In this document: piece by piece, positions 1 to 10,541 of the stretch
How positions within the stretch are numbered: the first letter of the stretch is position 1
Layout: each line of letters begins with the position of its first letter
Assembly (NCBI GenBank): GCA_020746875.1
Contig: JAGTJL010000009.1
Span: forward strand, 372,001 to 436,000
Direction: 5' to 3'
DNA length: 64,000 nucleotides
DNA from: Rhexocercosporidium sp. MPI-PUGE-AT-0058
Taxonomy: Eukaryota > Ascomycota > Leotiomycetes > Helotiales
Notes under the pieces: model-generated
Seen by the model: the letters and a program-made list of their open reading frames with translations, nothing else
The model's database searches: none
What the model was told of the DNA's origin: nothing
Program-made: the position numbers and the translations under genes

Positions 1-582
1 TTTCGGAGGAGCCTATATATATGAACTCACACTCCCTCCATTCCCTCTTTCCTTCTTCATCTTCTTGTTTCTTTCGTATTAGACCTATTAGCTCTCGATA
101 GCCTCAGCTAAAGTACTACCATATACCTCTTACATCGCTCTCTTGGCTAGTGTCGTTACAATCATTTCCTAATTAGGTGACTAGGTAGTCTCGGTTCAAG
201 AAGCGAGTAAATATAAAGCCAGGCATGCCCCTTTTTAAGCGAGGCTTTTGGACGAATACTCAACAGTGCATCAGAATAGCTGCCAGCCTGGCTTGCAGTA
301 AAGAAAGCTTCGTCACCGCAATTAGAGGCATGATAATAATCAGTATTTTTATGTATAAAAACAAGTCATGTATGTTAAATTCAACTATGTGCAGCAGAAT
401 ATATAGAGAGAAGTGAGTCAAAGAGCGAAAGAAAAAGAAAAGTTATTAAGTTACCTTCGCAGATTAGTACCAGTATGTCAAATGCAAAAGCGAATCAAGG
501 ATGAGAAGCAGATAACCTACCCAGCTCCCTAAGTCGGGGATCGATCGATGAGGTAAGGTAGAACTGTAGAAGTCGACGAGTC
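1..582. other. intergenic, left edge; no gene seen
   Basis: AT-rich stretch with short TATA-like runs. The open frames are under 70 codons and resemble nothing I know. Bases near 583 are probably the 3' untranslated region of the minus-strand gene that ends there. Confidence 0.6.
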
Positions 583-2112
583 TCAAATGAAGTCACCAAA
601 ACTCGTAACCCTTGTATCTCGACGTCCATCACCCTCCACATCCCCATCACCATCAAGATCCTCCCACTCATTCCTCCTCGGCGAATCCTCATGATCCTGC
701 ACATTCAACAAGCCCCGATACTCACCAGCCTGCTCCTCGGTACTCTTAGTCCGTCTCGACTTCTGCTCCTCCTTGTGCTGCTGCTGAGGATCCTGAATAT
801 TCTGCAGATTGACTCTGGAATTCTGCAGCCTAGAAGGAATGTAAGAACCATTTCCATACGCACCTCCAGAGCTATAAACACTCTCCGTATATCCCGTCTC
901 CCGCTTCTTCAGCACTTGTGCTTGTTTCTGCATATGCTTCTGATTTGCGCGGTTGTGGTATGCTAGGGGAGGAGGTTGATGGGTACGTGTCCCGGGGGGT
1001 ACTGCTGCTGCTGAAGCACCCCGATGGACGTCGTTCAGACTCGGTTCCGTCTCGGTGTAAGCAGTGGGATTACCTGATCTAGGCGGGAGATGAGCGTGTA
1101 GAGTGCTTGAGCTTGTATTGGTCTGGAACTGGAAGACAGAGTTCCTGAATGCGGGGTGGATACTTGATTCGGTCTGGGCATTGGACAGGGTTTGTTTTGC
1201 GGACGAGAGGCGGTTGGCGTAGTAGTCTATGATGGAACCCTCTGGGTCGTTATCATGCTCATCATGCTCGCGCTCGTGATGGTGGTGAGGACTCTCGTCG
1301 TATTCTTGGTGATCGAAAGCTTGAGCAGCAGCATCGTGGTCCAGAAGCGATACGTTTATGTCGTTGTCATCATATGCAGGCGTAGCACCTTCGATAATCC
1401 CCTCAGCGATGTTCCGTCTCTTCTGCCTCCTGGCATCCTGCATCTGGCGTCTACAGCTGCGCACCTCTTTCGCAAGAGCATCGCTCTTAGCACGAAGGGC
1501 ATCCTCTGCACCCGTCCACTCAATCCAAGCTTCCACCAACGGTAGAAGTCTCGGAGTCTTCCCCCTCTTCGTCCTCCTTCCCAACATCGACGTCCGCAAC
1601 TCCCTCAAGATGCGAATATTCCCACCTACGGCGGCGAGGATACACGCATCGCAGTCGGAGGCGATCCGCTCATACCGCTCTTCTTGGGGTTGGCATTGGA
1701 AAGTCACCCGGTACAATTCAGGAGACATCCAAAGACTATTTGCTGTCTGGAGAGCTTTGACGTGGATGGCGGTGTCGGCTGGGAGATAGCGGTTCTCGAC
1801 TAAGCGATTCAGACGAGTTGTGCACTCTGCTGAGACTTGTAGGAAGATGCGGCGGATGAGGTAGGGGTTGAGGGGTTTGTGGGAGGGGCAGAGGTCGGCT
1901 TTCTGCGTGCCGAAGGGAATGGACATTGCGAGGCGAGGGAGGATGGACTCGGGTCGCTTGAGTTTGAGGGGGAGGGTCCGGATGAAGTCCGCTTGCTCTT
2001 GGAGCCAGACTGGGTGTGGGGCTGAGAGGGGTGCGAGGACGAGAAGTTTTGTTAGCTTCTCGATGTCGTTGGTGGTGAGGTCCTCGATGAGGCTGATTGG
2101 TGGTGGTGACAT
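583..2112 (-). CDS. conserved-looking hypothetical protein, 509 aa
   Basis: This is a single uninterrupted reading frame from an ATG at 2112 to a TGA at 583. I do not recognise the family. The first ~200 residues look folded, with mixed hydrophobic and charged segments and several Cys. Residues ~205-240 are rich in Lys, Arg and Glu and could form a short coiled coil. Next comes an acidic and His-rich patch (a run of four His near residue 280). The remaining ~200 residues are Gln-, Ser- and Arg-rich and probably disordered. No signal peptide or membrane segment is visible. The layout would suit a nuclear or scaffold protein, but that is a guess. The length and lack of stop codons make a real gene likely. 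The overlapping frames on both strands are shadows. Confidence 0.75.
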   Translation of the reverse strand: MSPPPISLIEDLTTNDIEKLTKLLVLAPLSAPHPVWLQEQADFIRTLPLKLKRPESILPRLAMSIPFGTQKADLCPSHKPLNPYLIRRIFLQVSAECTTRLNRLVENRYLPADTAIHVKALQTANSLWMSPELYRVTFQCQPQEERYERIASDCDACILAAVGGNIRILRELRTSMLGRRTKRGKTPRLLPLVEAWIEWTGAEDALRAKSDALAKEVRSCRRQMQDARRQKRRNIAEGIIEGATPAYDDNDINVSLLDHDAAAQAFDHQEYDESPHHHHEREHDEHDNDPEGSIIDYYANRLSSAKQTLSNAQTESSIHPAFRNSVFQFQTNTSSSTLHAHLPPRSGNPTAYTETEPSLNDVHRGASAAAVPPGTRTHQPPPLAYHNRANQKHMQKQAQVLKKRETGYTESVYSSGGAYGNGSYIPSRLQNSRVNLQNIQDPQQQHKEEQKSRRTKSTEEQAGEYRGLLNVQDHEDSPRRNEWEDLDGDGDVEGDGRRDTRVTSFGDFI

Positions 2113-2747
2113 GGTGGTGATTATCTATCATTTATTGTTTACTAAATCAGGGAGTAAGGAATCCGGAATCTGGTGTAAGGTAAGAGTAACCTGGATTCTG
2201 TGAGTGGAAGAGAGAGAGCATGTTGCTTTTGCTTGCTCTATATCTTGTTTCTATTACGCTGTTTAGAAGCTCTTTCAGCAAACAACAAAAACAAAGCTCA
2301 TTGTGAGGTCTCCAGAAGCAACTTGCACTGGCAAGAATCCACGGTGCAATCCATATACGCCTTTGTAGTCTTGTTTGAGTGGAGAGACGAAACTTACAAA
2401 GGACTGCTGGGACATGACCATCTATCTGAAAGAACAACACTCAACAAACGGATCCAAGCGGCTTTGTTAAATCGTTTCATTGTTCTAATCCTAAGCTCGC
2501 TCTACCTTCCCACAAATAGGCACAAGGTTCTGTCTCTATCGACTCGCGCTGATCCCAACATCAGTCCCCCTATTTTCAATCCCAACCAAAGTGTAAGTAT
2601 AATATAGAATACCAAGTAAGAAAGTACTCGCTCTCCTGAAAGCAAGCATTATGAAGAACAACCAAAATAAGATGAAAAAAATTCTATGTGGTATACGAAT
2701 AGAAGCGCTGTCTGTCATTCAATCTTTATTTACTCCTCCGTCCCACA
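2113..2747. other. intergenic between two minus-strand genes
   Basis: This stretch holds the promoter and leader of the 509-aa gene and the 3' flank of the next gene. I see no conserved coding frame, only short shadow ORFs, and no clear regulatory motif. Confidence 0.55.
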
Positions 2748-3750
2748 TCATATTCTAGCGAGGTCACCCTTCTGTTGCCGTGCTGATCTCCTACGGAACT
2801 GGTCCCGGAATTGCATGCGTCCAACAGTACCATAAGCAATTGTTGCGATGAAGAGGACGGTCCAGGTGCTGGTGATGACGAGACCGATGGGGAAGATCAT
2901 GATCTTGAGGCCGGGGACGACAAATTGCTCGCCCTTAGCGACGACGAGGGTTTGGATCGGTGGCGCAAGCTTGGACTTGGTAGCGACGAGTTGTTTAGCG
3001 AAAACGCCATTGACGAATGTCGCTTCATCCGAGGACAGGGACGTATTGACTGCGGCTCCGGTGGAAGTTTGGCCAGTCAAGGTGACGGTTGGGACCAGGA
3101 CCTTCTGGAGGGCAGTACTGTAATTGTCAGCTTGGACTTCATGAATGGACTTTTCCTACTTACGTTCCCATGTTGGCGACCAATAGATCCTTGTTGATCT
3201 GCCCAACAAATGCGTATGACTGAATCAACATTGGAATCATTGCTGCTCGCTTCTGGCTGCTCTCGATCAAGTCCCTCTTTGGCCACGAAATCAACGAAGT
3301 CTCGTCGGCTCGCTTTGTCAAAGTCGAAGAATTAACGGCTGAAACTGTCGCTCCATTATATGATAGTCCAACTTGAACGTTCGTACTCGCGATGTTGGCA
3401 AAATCCCCAGTTGGCGCAGCGATCATATAGAGTCGTAAATCCGCCATGAAGACACCGGTTGTGTTGTCCAACGCAGGCAGATTGTAGCAAACAGCCATTC
3501 CTGAAGGATTGCTTGCCACCCCATTTAACGCCTCCAATTGTGCCGTACACAGTGCTGTCGTCTCAGCACCCCATTGAGTGACGTTCATCCCAGCGGTCGT
3601 CGTCTGCCTTCGCTCGATCGGTTCAACGATCGTGTCCACGTATCTCCTCATCGACTCCTCCGGATCAACCCTTCGGCCCAACCGTGCCACATCGCCCAAA
3701 ACACCTGCCGTAACCTGACCAGCAAAAAGAAGAGACACTAAAGCCAACAT
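2748..3750 (-). CDS. uncharacterised secreted or single-pass membrane protein, 318 aa
   Basis: There are two exons, 3164-3750 and 2748-3117, with a 46-bp intron (GTAAGT donor, TTACAG acceptor). Splicing keeps the frame and joins two long open segments. I chose the ATG at 3750 because it opens a signal peptide (Leu/Ala-rich, ending near Gly-Val-Leu-Gly). The frame is open further upstream, but that sequence reads like leader. The luminal part has a few Cys, several N-glycosylation sequons (such as NVT and NTT) and dibasic Lys-Arg sites. Near the C-terminus is one strong hydrophobic helix (~residues 260-285), followed by a basic tail rich in Arg. I recall similar proteins in many filamentous ascomycetes, none with a known role. 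A type I membrane protein of the secretory pathway or cell surface is the most that can be inferred. Confidence 0.82.
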
Positions 3751-6153
3751 GGCGAAGTTTGTGGAGTCGAAAAAGTAGACGTTGAAGCGAAGAAGATTAG
3801 AAGTTTCCGTCCTGCGGTTCGCGCTGGGTAAAGAGTGTGAGTGTCGTAGTTGCCTCGATGGCAAAGTCCACACCAAGTAAAGCCCACACAGAGGAAAGAA
3901 GGGAAGAGGAAGGGGCCTGCCCAAGAATGGAAGGAAGGGTGCGAGGTGGCGATGTTTTGTTTGCACCTGGCACTTTTCCAATGGGAGATTTGATTAAAGA
4001 ACGAGAGTAAGGAATAGTCTTGACAGGTAGATGACAAGTCCAAGAGAAGTTTCGACAGTAAGATTATGCGGATTGATAGGAAATGGAAGGAATTAGCTGA
4101 GGATTCGCACCCAGAGACAAAGATCACCGTCCTCAAACCAGTTAAGCCCGTCAAACCACGCTGATGGAGTGATGGCTGCGCTCCACACACGGAGAAGCGG
4201 TCTTCAACGAGCTCTAACACGATTCGAGCTGGCGTGGTACGACCTGGGCGCCATCCCAGACAGAACTTGTCGGATGCAACGGACAGAAGGGGAAGAAAGC
4301 ATAGGCCATGGCGAGAAAGAGGGTCCTGCGGCGGAAATTTCACCGTGAGGGCATTGCTGAAACTGGGTCCCGAGTCTCGACTGGGGAATGAGACAAGAAA
4401 GGACTGGTCATCGCCTCGTCGACACTAAGGGGGTACGAGGCCAAGCTTCGACTAAGAGCCGCGCACGGGAGTAGGACAGGGAGGGGGGATCCAACTCTAA
4501 ACGGACCTCTGCTCCGTGAGAGGTTAGTTGAGAAAAATAATGGGGCCGATGAAGATTTCATGGCCTTGGCTGTGACAGGGGGAATGGCTTGGGTGTTCGA
4601 GAGGAGGAGGGATGATGGATCATGGAAGAGGAAGAAGGCCAGATGGGGGCATAGGGGGAGTGAAATCACCAGATGGTCGTGGTCGTTAAAACAGAGTGGA
4701 ACTTCTCGCGTGTCAAGTGGCAGCCCTTTGAAACTGGCTGACTGGCTCCCTGGCCAAGCGAGCGCCACCAGAAAACTCGCAAAGGATAATAACTCAGCAT
4801 CGCATCTGCTGCGCACTTTATTATGTATGATCAAGTAATGCGTAGGTAAATTCTAAAAGAAGTCGTCGATGAGCTCAGGAATAGAATCCTGTTCGATTGA
4901 GTTCAATCTCGTTGAAATTGCGGATTTCTAGAAGCCAATCGTGGCTGGCCGACTTGAAGACGCCCGTGCGGCGCCTAAAGCGGGTTCTGGAACCCCCAAT
5001 AATAGGCGCCTACATCATCACGAGACCATTCGGAAAGTCATAATCTCTTGTGAGATTGGTTATTAATATCAGAGCCGCTTGCTCATGACTCTTGTCCGGT
5101 GTTTTGCTATGTGGTTGGGTCGGGAGATTCATTCTCAGATTTGGGTGCCAGTAGAGATATCCTAATACCCACGAATGTCGATTCCACTATACGACAAGTG
5201 TGCCTCTGCCGAATTAGAATGAACCAACTAAGGAAATGTATCTCGAATTAGAAATCGTGCTTGAAAGTCTCTAGTGCCAAAGCCTTTGGTCAAGAAGCTC
5301 AAGAAGCTAATCGATTGCGGAGTTGCTCACATGCGACCTGTAGATGCAAATATCTTGAGGGAAATAGCCTAGAGCTGCACCAATTACTCGGTCCCAATCA
5401 ATTCCACTGTCATTATGATAGAAGACTAGTTGGAAATATTCTCAGCCGCATTTAGAACACCTAGGATGGTTCAATGAATCGATAACTTGTAATGTTTCCT
5501 CACTGCATGGATGTACTGTACTACTTGGGAAGCAACCAGTCCGTCCCAAATTCGATTGTCTCTCTATCATTTATATCTCTCATGTTTTGGTTCAATACTG
5601 GCTCTGGGCTAGCACATTGACTAGGATGCAAACCTCTCACCATTTAGTTCACGCCTCCTACAACCTCCGCCTTCCTGTCAACAAACCCCTGCAAAATAGC
5701 CGAATTGTGGGGTACATTGAGATCGAGCGTGGGACAGGAGATCACTCAACTTCAATTACAAAGATCATTCCTGACTATGATGCGATAATAATGAAAAGAA
5801 TACTTTGGGGATAGAGAGAACTTCAAATGTTGACTTCTACTGATTGACTTCGCGCCCACAACTGGATTCGAAGTTTAAAGTTCCATACCTGAAGTTACCC
5901 AGTCAAGACTGATTGGTGGGACTAGATGACATAACTAACCCTTGGCACGGCTCGAGCCGCAGCAACAACTTCCTTGCTTGCACCATCAAGATAGCTTCGT
6001 CCCTCTTCCTGATAGTCTCCATCCCCTCAACCAGGACAAAACTATTCAGCCGATTTCTCCCCTCTTTCTTGGTTGCTGTCCTCGCCCTTTCTCCCATCTC
6101 TCCTCTCTGCATCTGGTGCTTCCCTTCCGAACCCCCAATTGCAGCGGCAGCAT
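3751..6153. other. 2.4-kb intergenic region; no gene supported
   Basis: The minus-strand frames at 3738-4343 and 4340-4834 look like leader or shadow ORFs, with no domain and biased composition. From 4840 to 5900 the DNA is AT-richer with short frames only. A pyrimidine-rich leader for the downstream EOS1 gene starts around 5950. Confidence 0.5.
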
Positions 6154-7201
6154 ATGCCCTCGTAGCCCCTCAGTCTGGCTACCCATCGACCCTCACGAGC
6201 AAGTACTCATCGTGGCCATCTCTCCCCACTACCAGACTACGCGCCGACATCGCCTCCGAACCGGCACCCCGCGCAGCCAGACCACAAGAACTCCGTGCTG
6301 CACCCACGAGTCGCTGTTCTGCTGGGCGTGGAGAGGCACTGGCACTTCCCCCTCCTCTTCTGCCGGGCCTTGAGCACCGCGCCGGCGGTCTGGTGGGGGT
6401 TGCGATGCGCGCTTACATTTATGGGGGAGCTGCTGCTGGTGGAAGGGAAGGAGGAGATTGAGGCTGCTTGGAGCGTTGAGAAGAGGTTTAGGGTCACGGA
6501 GGTGTTTCTTGCGGTGCTTTGGGTATGGATATCTTCTTTACTGGACGAGGATAGGCTGGGTTATACTGTTTGGGCGAAGGGTGTGGATGACGGTTGAGAG
6601 AACGAAAGCTGATTGTGGGGAAGTGTTGTTCGTCTGCGTGGCTTAGTTTCTACTTTACGGACTGTCTGATGTCCCGCTGGTATGTTTTCTATAACTCCTT
6701 GTGGAAAGACCTTCAACTAATGGCGATTTCAGGCTTTTGAATTATACACCCCAAGGTAGAAAAGCTACGAAGTCTATCAATTATTGCTGACAAATCCAGC
6801 AACTCTGGTCCGACTCCTCACAATAAACTCTATGAATGCCTACATCACATCTTGGGTACTCTACCTCTCGGGCGGCTCAGAAGACCCACGACTCCTACTT
6901 CCAGCTTGGATAAGTATTGCCAGTGTAAGTCTCTGGCTCGAATACACATTCCAAGCTAATCAAGTAGCAGACACTAACCTTCCTGTACCATCTCACCCAT
7001 CCTCGCCTTGCAATATTGAAAGAGACTTCTCTTTCCATCTCTGTCTTCTCGGTATCAAGCTTCATCAGCATGGTTAGTCTGCTCTTACAACTGCACTTGA
7101 CTAGGGAGAATGATCCTCCAGTACCGCTGTTTGGCATTGCAAGGGTGTGTTGGGAATATTTCAAGATTGGAGTGGGCATGTTGCGAATGGTAGGTAGATG
7201 A
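6154..7201 (+). CDS. eos1: EOS1-type N-glycosylation / oxidative-stress membrane protein (5' end unresolved)
   Basis: Exons I can fix are: one ending at 6522, then 6624-6679, 6733-6755 (23 nt), 6800-6924 and 6971-7201. All four introns have GT-AG ends and keep the frame. The joined protein carries the conserved Eos1 core, starting at Leu-His-Pro-Arg-Val-Ala-Val near 6298. It continues through the FTDC-LMSRW and LLNYTPQ segments and a C-terminal helix before His-Leu-Thr-Arg. Several hydrophobic helices indicate a polytopic ER membrane protein. In yeast, Eos1 is linked to N-glycosylation and oxidative-stress tolerance. The start is uncertain. The conserved frame meets a stop at 6163-6165 and has no ATG before the core. 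A start at 6154 with a weak 42-nt intron (6162-6203) is one possibility; a sequence error is another. The product name is much firmer than the start. Confidence 0.82.
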
Positions 7202-7716
7202 TAATTGCGTGGGGGGAAATGCCCACCAAATCACTACAAAATCTGGAAGACTCGCCTGTGATATGTTTGTCTGCATACTGAGTGCTGTTATTTTTACAGC
7301 TCCATTCGTTAAGATCAACCTATAAACATATGTTGGACTTTTTCAGGACACCTGAAATTAGCAACTTTCCCTTCGGTCCATTAGCATTACTCTCTCAGCA
7401 TGTAGATAAAAATGAGCCGGAGAAGTGATGCACCAGGGCTTGATGATAAGCCAGTGTCTTCTGCACCAGCTGAAACACCAGCCCGAAGTATGACCCAGCG
7501 TACTCCAACAACATAATTTTTCTCATCCCTATGCAACCGAGAGAGCTCTATCACTAGTGCAAACACTTACGGCAAGTTTAAATTTAGGTGCAAATAAGCA
7601 CAGTGTCTATATAGAAAAGCTACCAGAAGGCAGCCAGAGGATTTGCATTTTAGTATCTCGCTCATTAGATACGTGCCCAGAGCAATTCCATCACATCATA
7701 TCACATCATATCAGAT
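7202..7716. other. convergent intergenic region
   Basis: This lies between the 3' ends of EOS1 and the amidohydrolase. A short imperfect repeat of TCACATCATA units sits at about 7691-7727. No gene is seen. Confidence 0.5.
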
Positions 7717-8893
7717 TCACATCAGCTCCTTAAGCCCATACGCCTTGATAGCCGTCCCACTCCAGATCATAATCTGATCCTCGGTCCCCAAACTCGCCAG
7801 ATCACAAAACCTCTCCACGACACTCCTCCACTTCTTCCACGCCCCACCAGCATTCTCACCACCACCCTCGACATCCAAATCAACCGTACAAACGGGCCAA
7901 TCCGAGCCGAACATGATACGGAAAGCACTGAAGGTTGCGAGGATGACGACGAGGTAGGGCTGGAGGGCGAGCACGATCTCGTCGATAGGTGCGTTTCTGA
8001 GGGAGGAGGGCATCTCGGAGAAGCAGCCGCTTAGTTTCATGTACGTCTTGCTGGATTTGCTGAGGCGGAACATGGCGGTGCGCCAGGCAATGAAGGAGGG
8101 GTCTGTCGGGTTGTAGATTGAGAAGTCTGGTTTGCAGAGGTGGTCTTGGTAGCTGTTAGTTAATTTCCTCCTCTGAAATAAAGGGACTCGGTATGGGGAG
8201 ATTGGGTGGGTAGGTTAGTGTGGTAGGTAAGTATTGCAACTTACTTATAATAAACGTGACTTTCTCCTCCTCCTCTACCCCCTCATGAGCCTTCTCAATC
8301 ATCTCCACCACCTCCTCCAACTGCCACCTCCCGCCACTCCGCAGATCAACCCCAACATCAAAAACAAACCCTTTCCTCCCAAGCCACCTCAGTCCATCCA
8401 CAAAGCCCTCCGTCAACATAGTCCCCCTCGGCTTATCCTGCAACAAATACCTAAACCCCTTCACCTTCCCAAAACTCCCCTCCGCACACCTCTCCACCTC
8501 CCTCACATACCGCTCCAACACCTCCCCTCCACTCGGCACAGGCGCCCACGGTATAATCCCCAAACACAATTTAGCTTGCTCGGGAGTATGTCCTTCGCCT
8601 TCGCGCGGTGTCCCGAGAGCGATGCGCTTCAGCCACTCGACTTCCTTGAGGGGCATCTCCCAGCCGGTACCATCTTCAGCGCCGGAGACGAGGTCGTGCT
8701 TGCGGTCTGTTTCGAGGAAGATGAAGCCTTCGAGGGAGGGGGGCGAGCCTGTCGCGGCGGTATATTCGGAGAGGGAATGCTGGCTGTGGAGGGGGTTGGA
8801 GGGTGTGCACCATGAAAGGGTGTCGAGTTCGGATGAGGGGTAGAGGTGGATGTGTGAGTCGATTATGGGGTATTGGGGGGCTTGTTCTGCCAT
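7717..8893 (-). CDS. amidohydrolase-2 family protein, lactonase-like, 358 aa
   Basis: There are two exons, 8245-8893 and 7717-8144, with a 100-bp intron. I used the AAG acceptor at 8145-8147 because it restores the motif Ile-Ile-Asn-His-Leu-Cys-Lys-Pro-Asp, typical of the family; a CAG acceptor a few bases upstream would shift the frame. The N-terminus has the metal-binding Asp-Ser-His-Ile-His (His14, His16). The C-terminal half has Tyr-Met-Lys-Leu-Ser-Gly and the catalytic-type Gly-Ser-Asp-Trp-Pro. The fold is a TIM-barrel metal-dependent hydrolase. Fungal relatives include L-rhamnono-1,4-lactonase-like and dicarboxylate or lactone hydrolases. The exact substrate cannot be read from sequence, and no sugar-catabolism genes lie beside it. 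No signal peptide is present, so it is probably cytosolic. Confidence 0.85.
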
Positions 8894-10009
8894 GTTTTGA
8901 GGTGGGTTTAATCTTGCTACTTGATTTGGAATTCTGCCGTGAAATCGTGGGTATCGTATATCTTTTTCAACGCTGGGTCGAGTATTGAGAGTGAAATTTC
9001 ATGTTAAGTGTGGTGTTGTTGTTAAGCTCACCAACATTGGAAGGGTCGCGGGGAAATACGTCCCGAATCAGATGAGTCCGGATCAACAAAAGACCGGGGT
9101 GTATCAGATCTTTCCCTGTGTTTTGGCTTCATTTCCCCCAGACTCCACCACGGGAGGTTCTTAATATAAAGGGGATTGTTGACGTGATGGCAATATATTA
9201 AACTCGTGTCTAAGTCGGGCACTTAAAAAGACCCTGGTTGTTGCTTATCTTTATTGAGACGACATGGCAGTTGGAGACAGAAAAGATTATTTGAGAATTG
9301 GCTACTGTTGGCTACGAATTGAATCTTTGGAACTGGAACTATGGGGAAGGCTATGAAAACTGCAAGATGATCTTCGTGATATTTCTAGAGGGATCACAGG
9401 GAGCAAAAATCGGCTAAATCAGGTAGAAGGCCAGGTACTAAGAACCCGCACTCTCGAGCCGTCATGTCACGACAATCACATGAAACGTGTAGTAAACCAT
9501 CAAATGCTTCAGCATCCATTTCATTCCCATTAAATGACGCAAAGGCTAGATTCTAATTCTAGATCAAAACCAAGCTCTCCGCAGTCACCCACTCTGTACA
9601 TAGAAAACAAGAGTGTGATCCAATTGTTCCTCCCGAAGACTGTCAAGCGTAGTCTCGATTATCTGTTTATCTCCCCATTCCCCCTTCTGCTTCATTCAGA
9701 GAGCTCAGAGCCCCCTCTCTTCTTCCGTCCGTGAGTCCGTCCACACACAACGGACACAGGAGAAGCCACGAACAGAAACAACACTAAAATATAAATAGAA
9801 AGAAATATGCAAAGAGACGCCGTCGCTGATGGAAGTCCTCATAGACTAGTCCTGTGAGAGCGCAAAGAGTTTGTCGATGTATTGTTGGAGATATGTATAG
9901 GTATGGCCAAGTGGCGAGCGGCAGTCTGGCACATCTCTAGCATTGATGAACCAGACCTGCGATTCTAAGAAGTTGCTGAAAGAGATGGTGCTGGACAGGT
10001 ATCGGTCGT
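8894..10009. other. intergenic; promoter of the amidohydrolase and 3' flank of the DUF7727 gene
   Basis: No recognisable coding frame is seen. A frame at 9846-10009 continues from the neighbouring gene only if the wrong acceptor is used, so it is treated as 3' untranslated sequence. Confidence 0.5.
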
Positions 10010-10541
10010 TTAGACCTTTCCTGGACGGGTTCGTTGAGGGAGAGACCATGGCTTTGCAACGACGGTCTGGAGTTCTGTTAGTTTCTTGTATTTTTGATTT
10101 TTGAAAGTTTGAACGTACCTCGCCTTCACTGTATGCCCAAAAGTAAACACCCATCCCGATTGTGTAGTAGATCGCTGGGTTCGTTCCTTGGTAGATGAGA
10201 GCTGCGGACAGTGCTGCCAGTGGCAGGATCACAAGTCTCGCCTCGATGCTTCTGTGCATTGCTGACCCAGCCAAAAAACCCAACGGCCATTCCCATGCCA
10301 ACAAAATGATTCCCAAGACCAGGTTGATCGTTTGCAAGATCGGAAGTGGCTTGACTGCCACGTCGAGATTCTTCGTCATGAAATCCCAGAAGATCTTGGG
10401 CCAGAAGAATCCGTGTATTCCAGCTGCTATTTGATCTGTTTCATATTAGTATATCGACGGGCGAAAGTCGAGGGAATCCTTACAGATAGCCGCTGTGATT
10501 ACGATCAGGCGAGCCCAGTGGTTCTTGATGAGTTTTCCCAT
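10010..10541 (-). CDS. small multi-pass membrane protein, DUF7727-type, 143 aa
   Basis: Three exons: 10484-10541, 10119-10435 and 10066-10010. The introns are 48 and 51 bp with CTAAC-like branch sites. The second acceptor (CTCCAG, ending at 10067) was chosen because it gives the C-terminus Thr-Val-Val-Ala-Lys-Pro-Trp-Ser-Leu-Pro-Gln-Arg, which matches the family as I remember it; using the earlier ACAG gives an unrelated tail. The N-terminus begins Met-Gly-Lys-Leu-Ile-Lys-Asn-His-Trp-Ala-Arg-Leu. Then come Gly-Phe-Phe-Trp-Pro-Lys-Ile-Phe-Trp-Asp-Phe and three or four hydrophobic helices. The family is widespread in filamentous fungi and has no assigned role. Trp/Phe-rich loops suggest a protein lying at a membrane interface. 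The Pfam-style name is from memory. Confidence 0.85.

Noticed and set aside
3738..4343. 201-codon minus-strand frame extending upstream of the secretory protein gene
   Set aside because: Overlaps the leader and start of the 318-aa gene in another frame. No domain.
9846..10118. Read-through version of the DUF7727 gene with a longer C-terminus
   Set aside because: It ignores a clean 51-bp intron. Splicing gives a tail matching the family.
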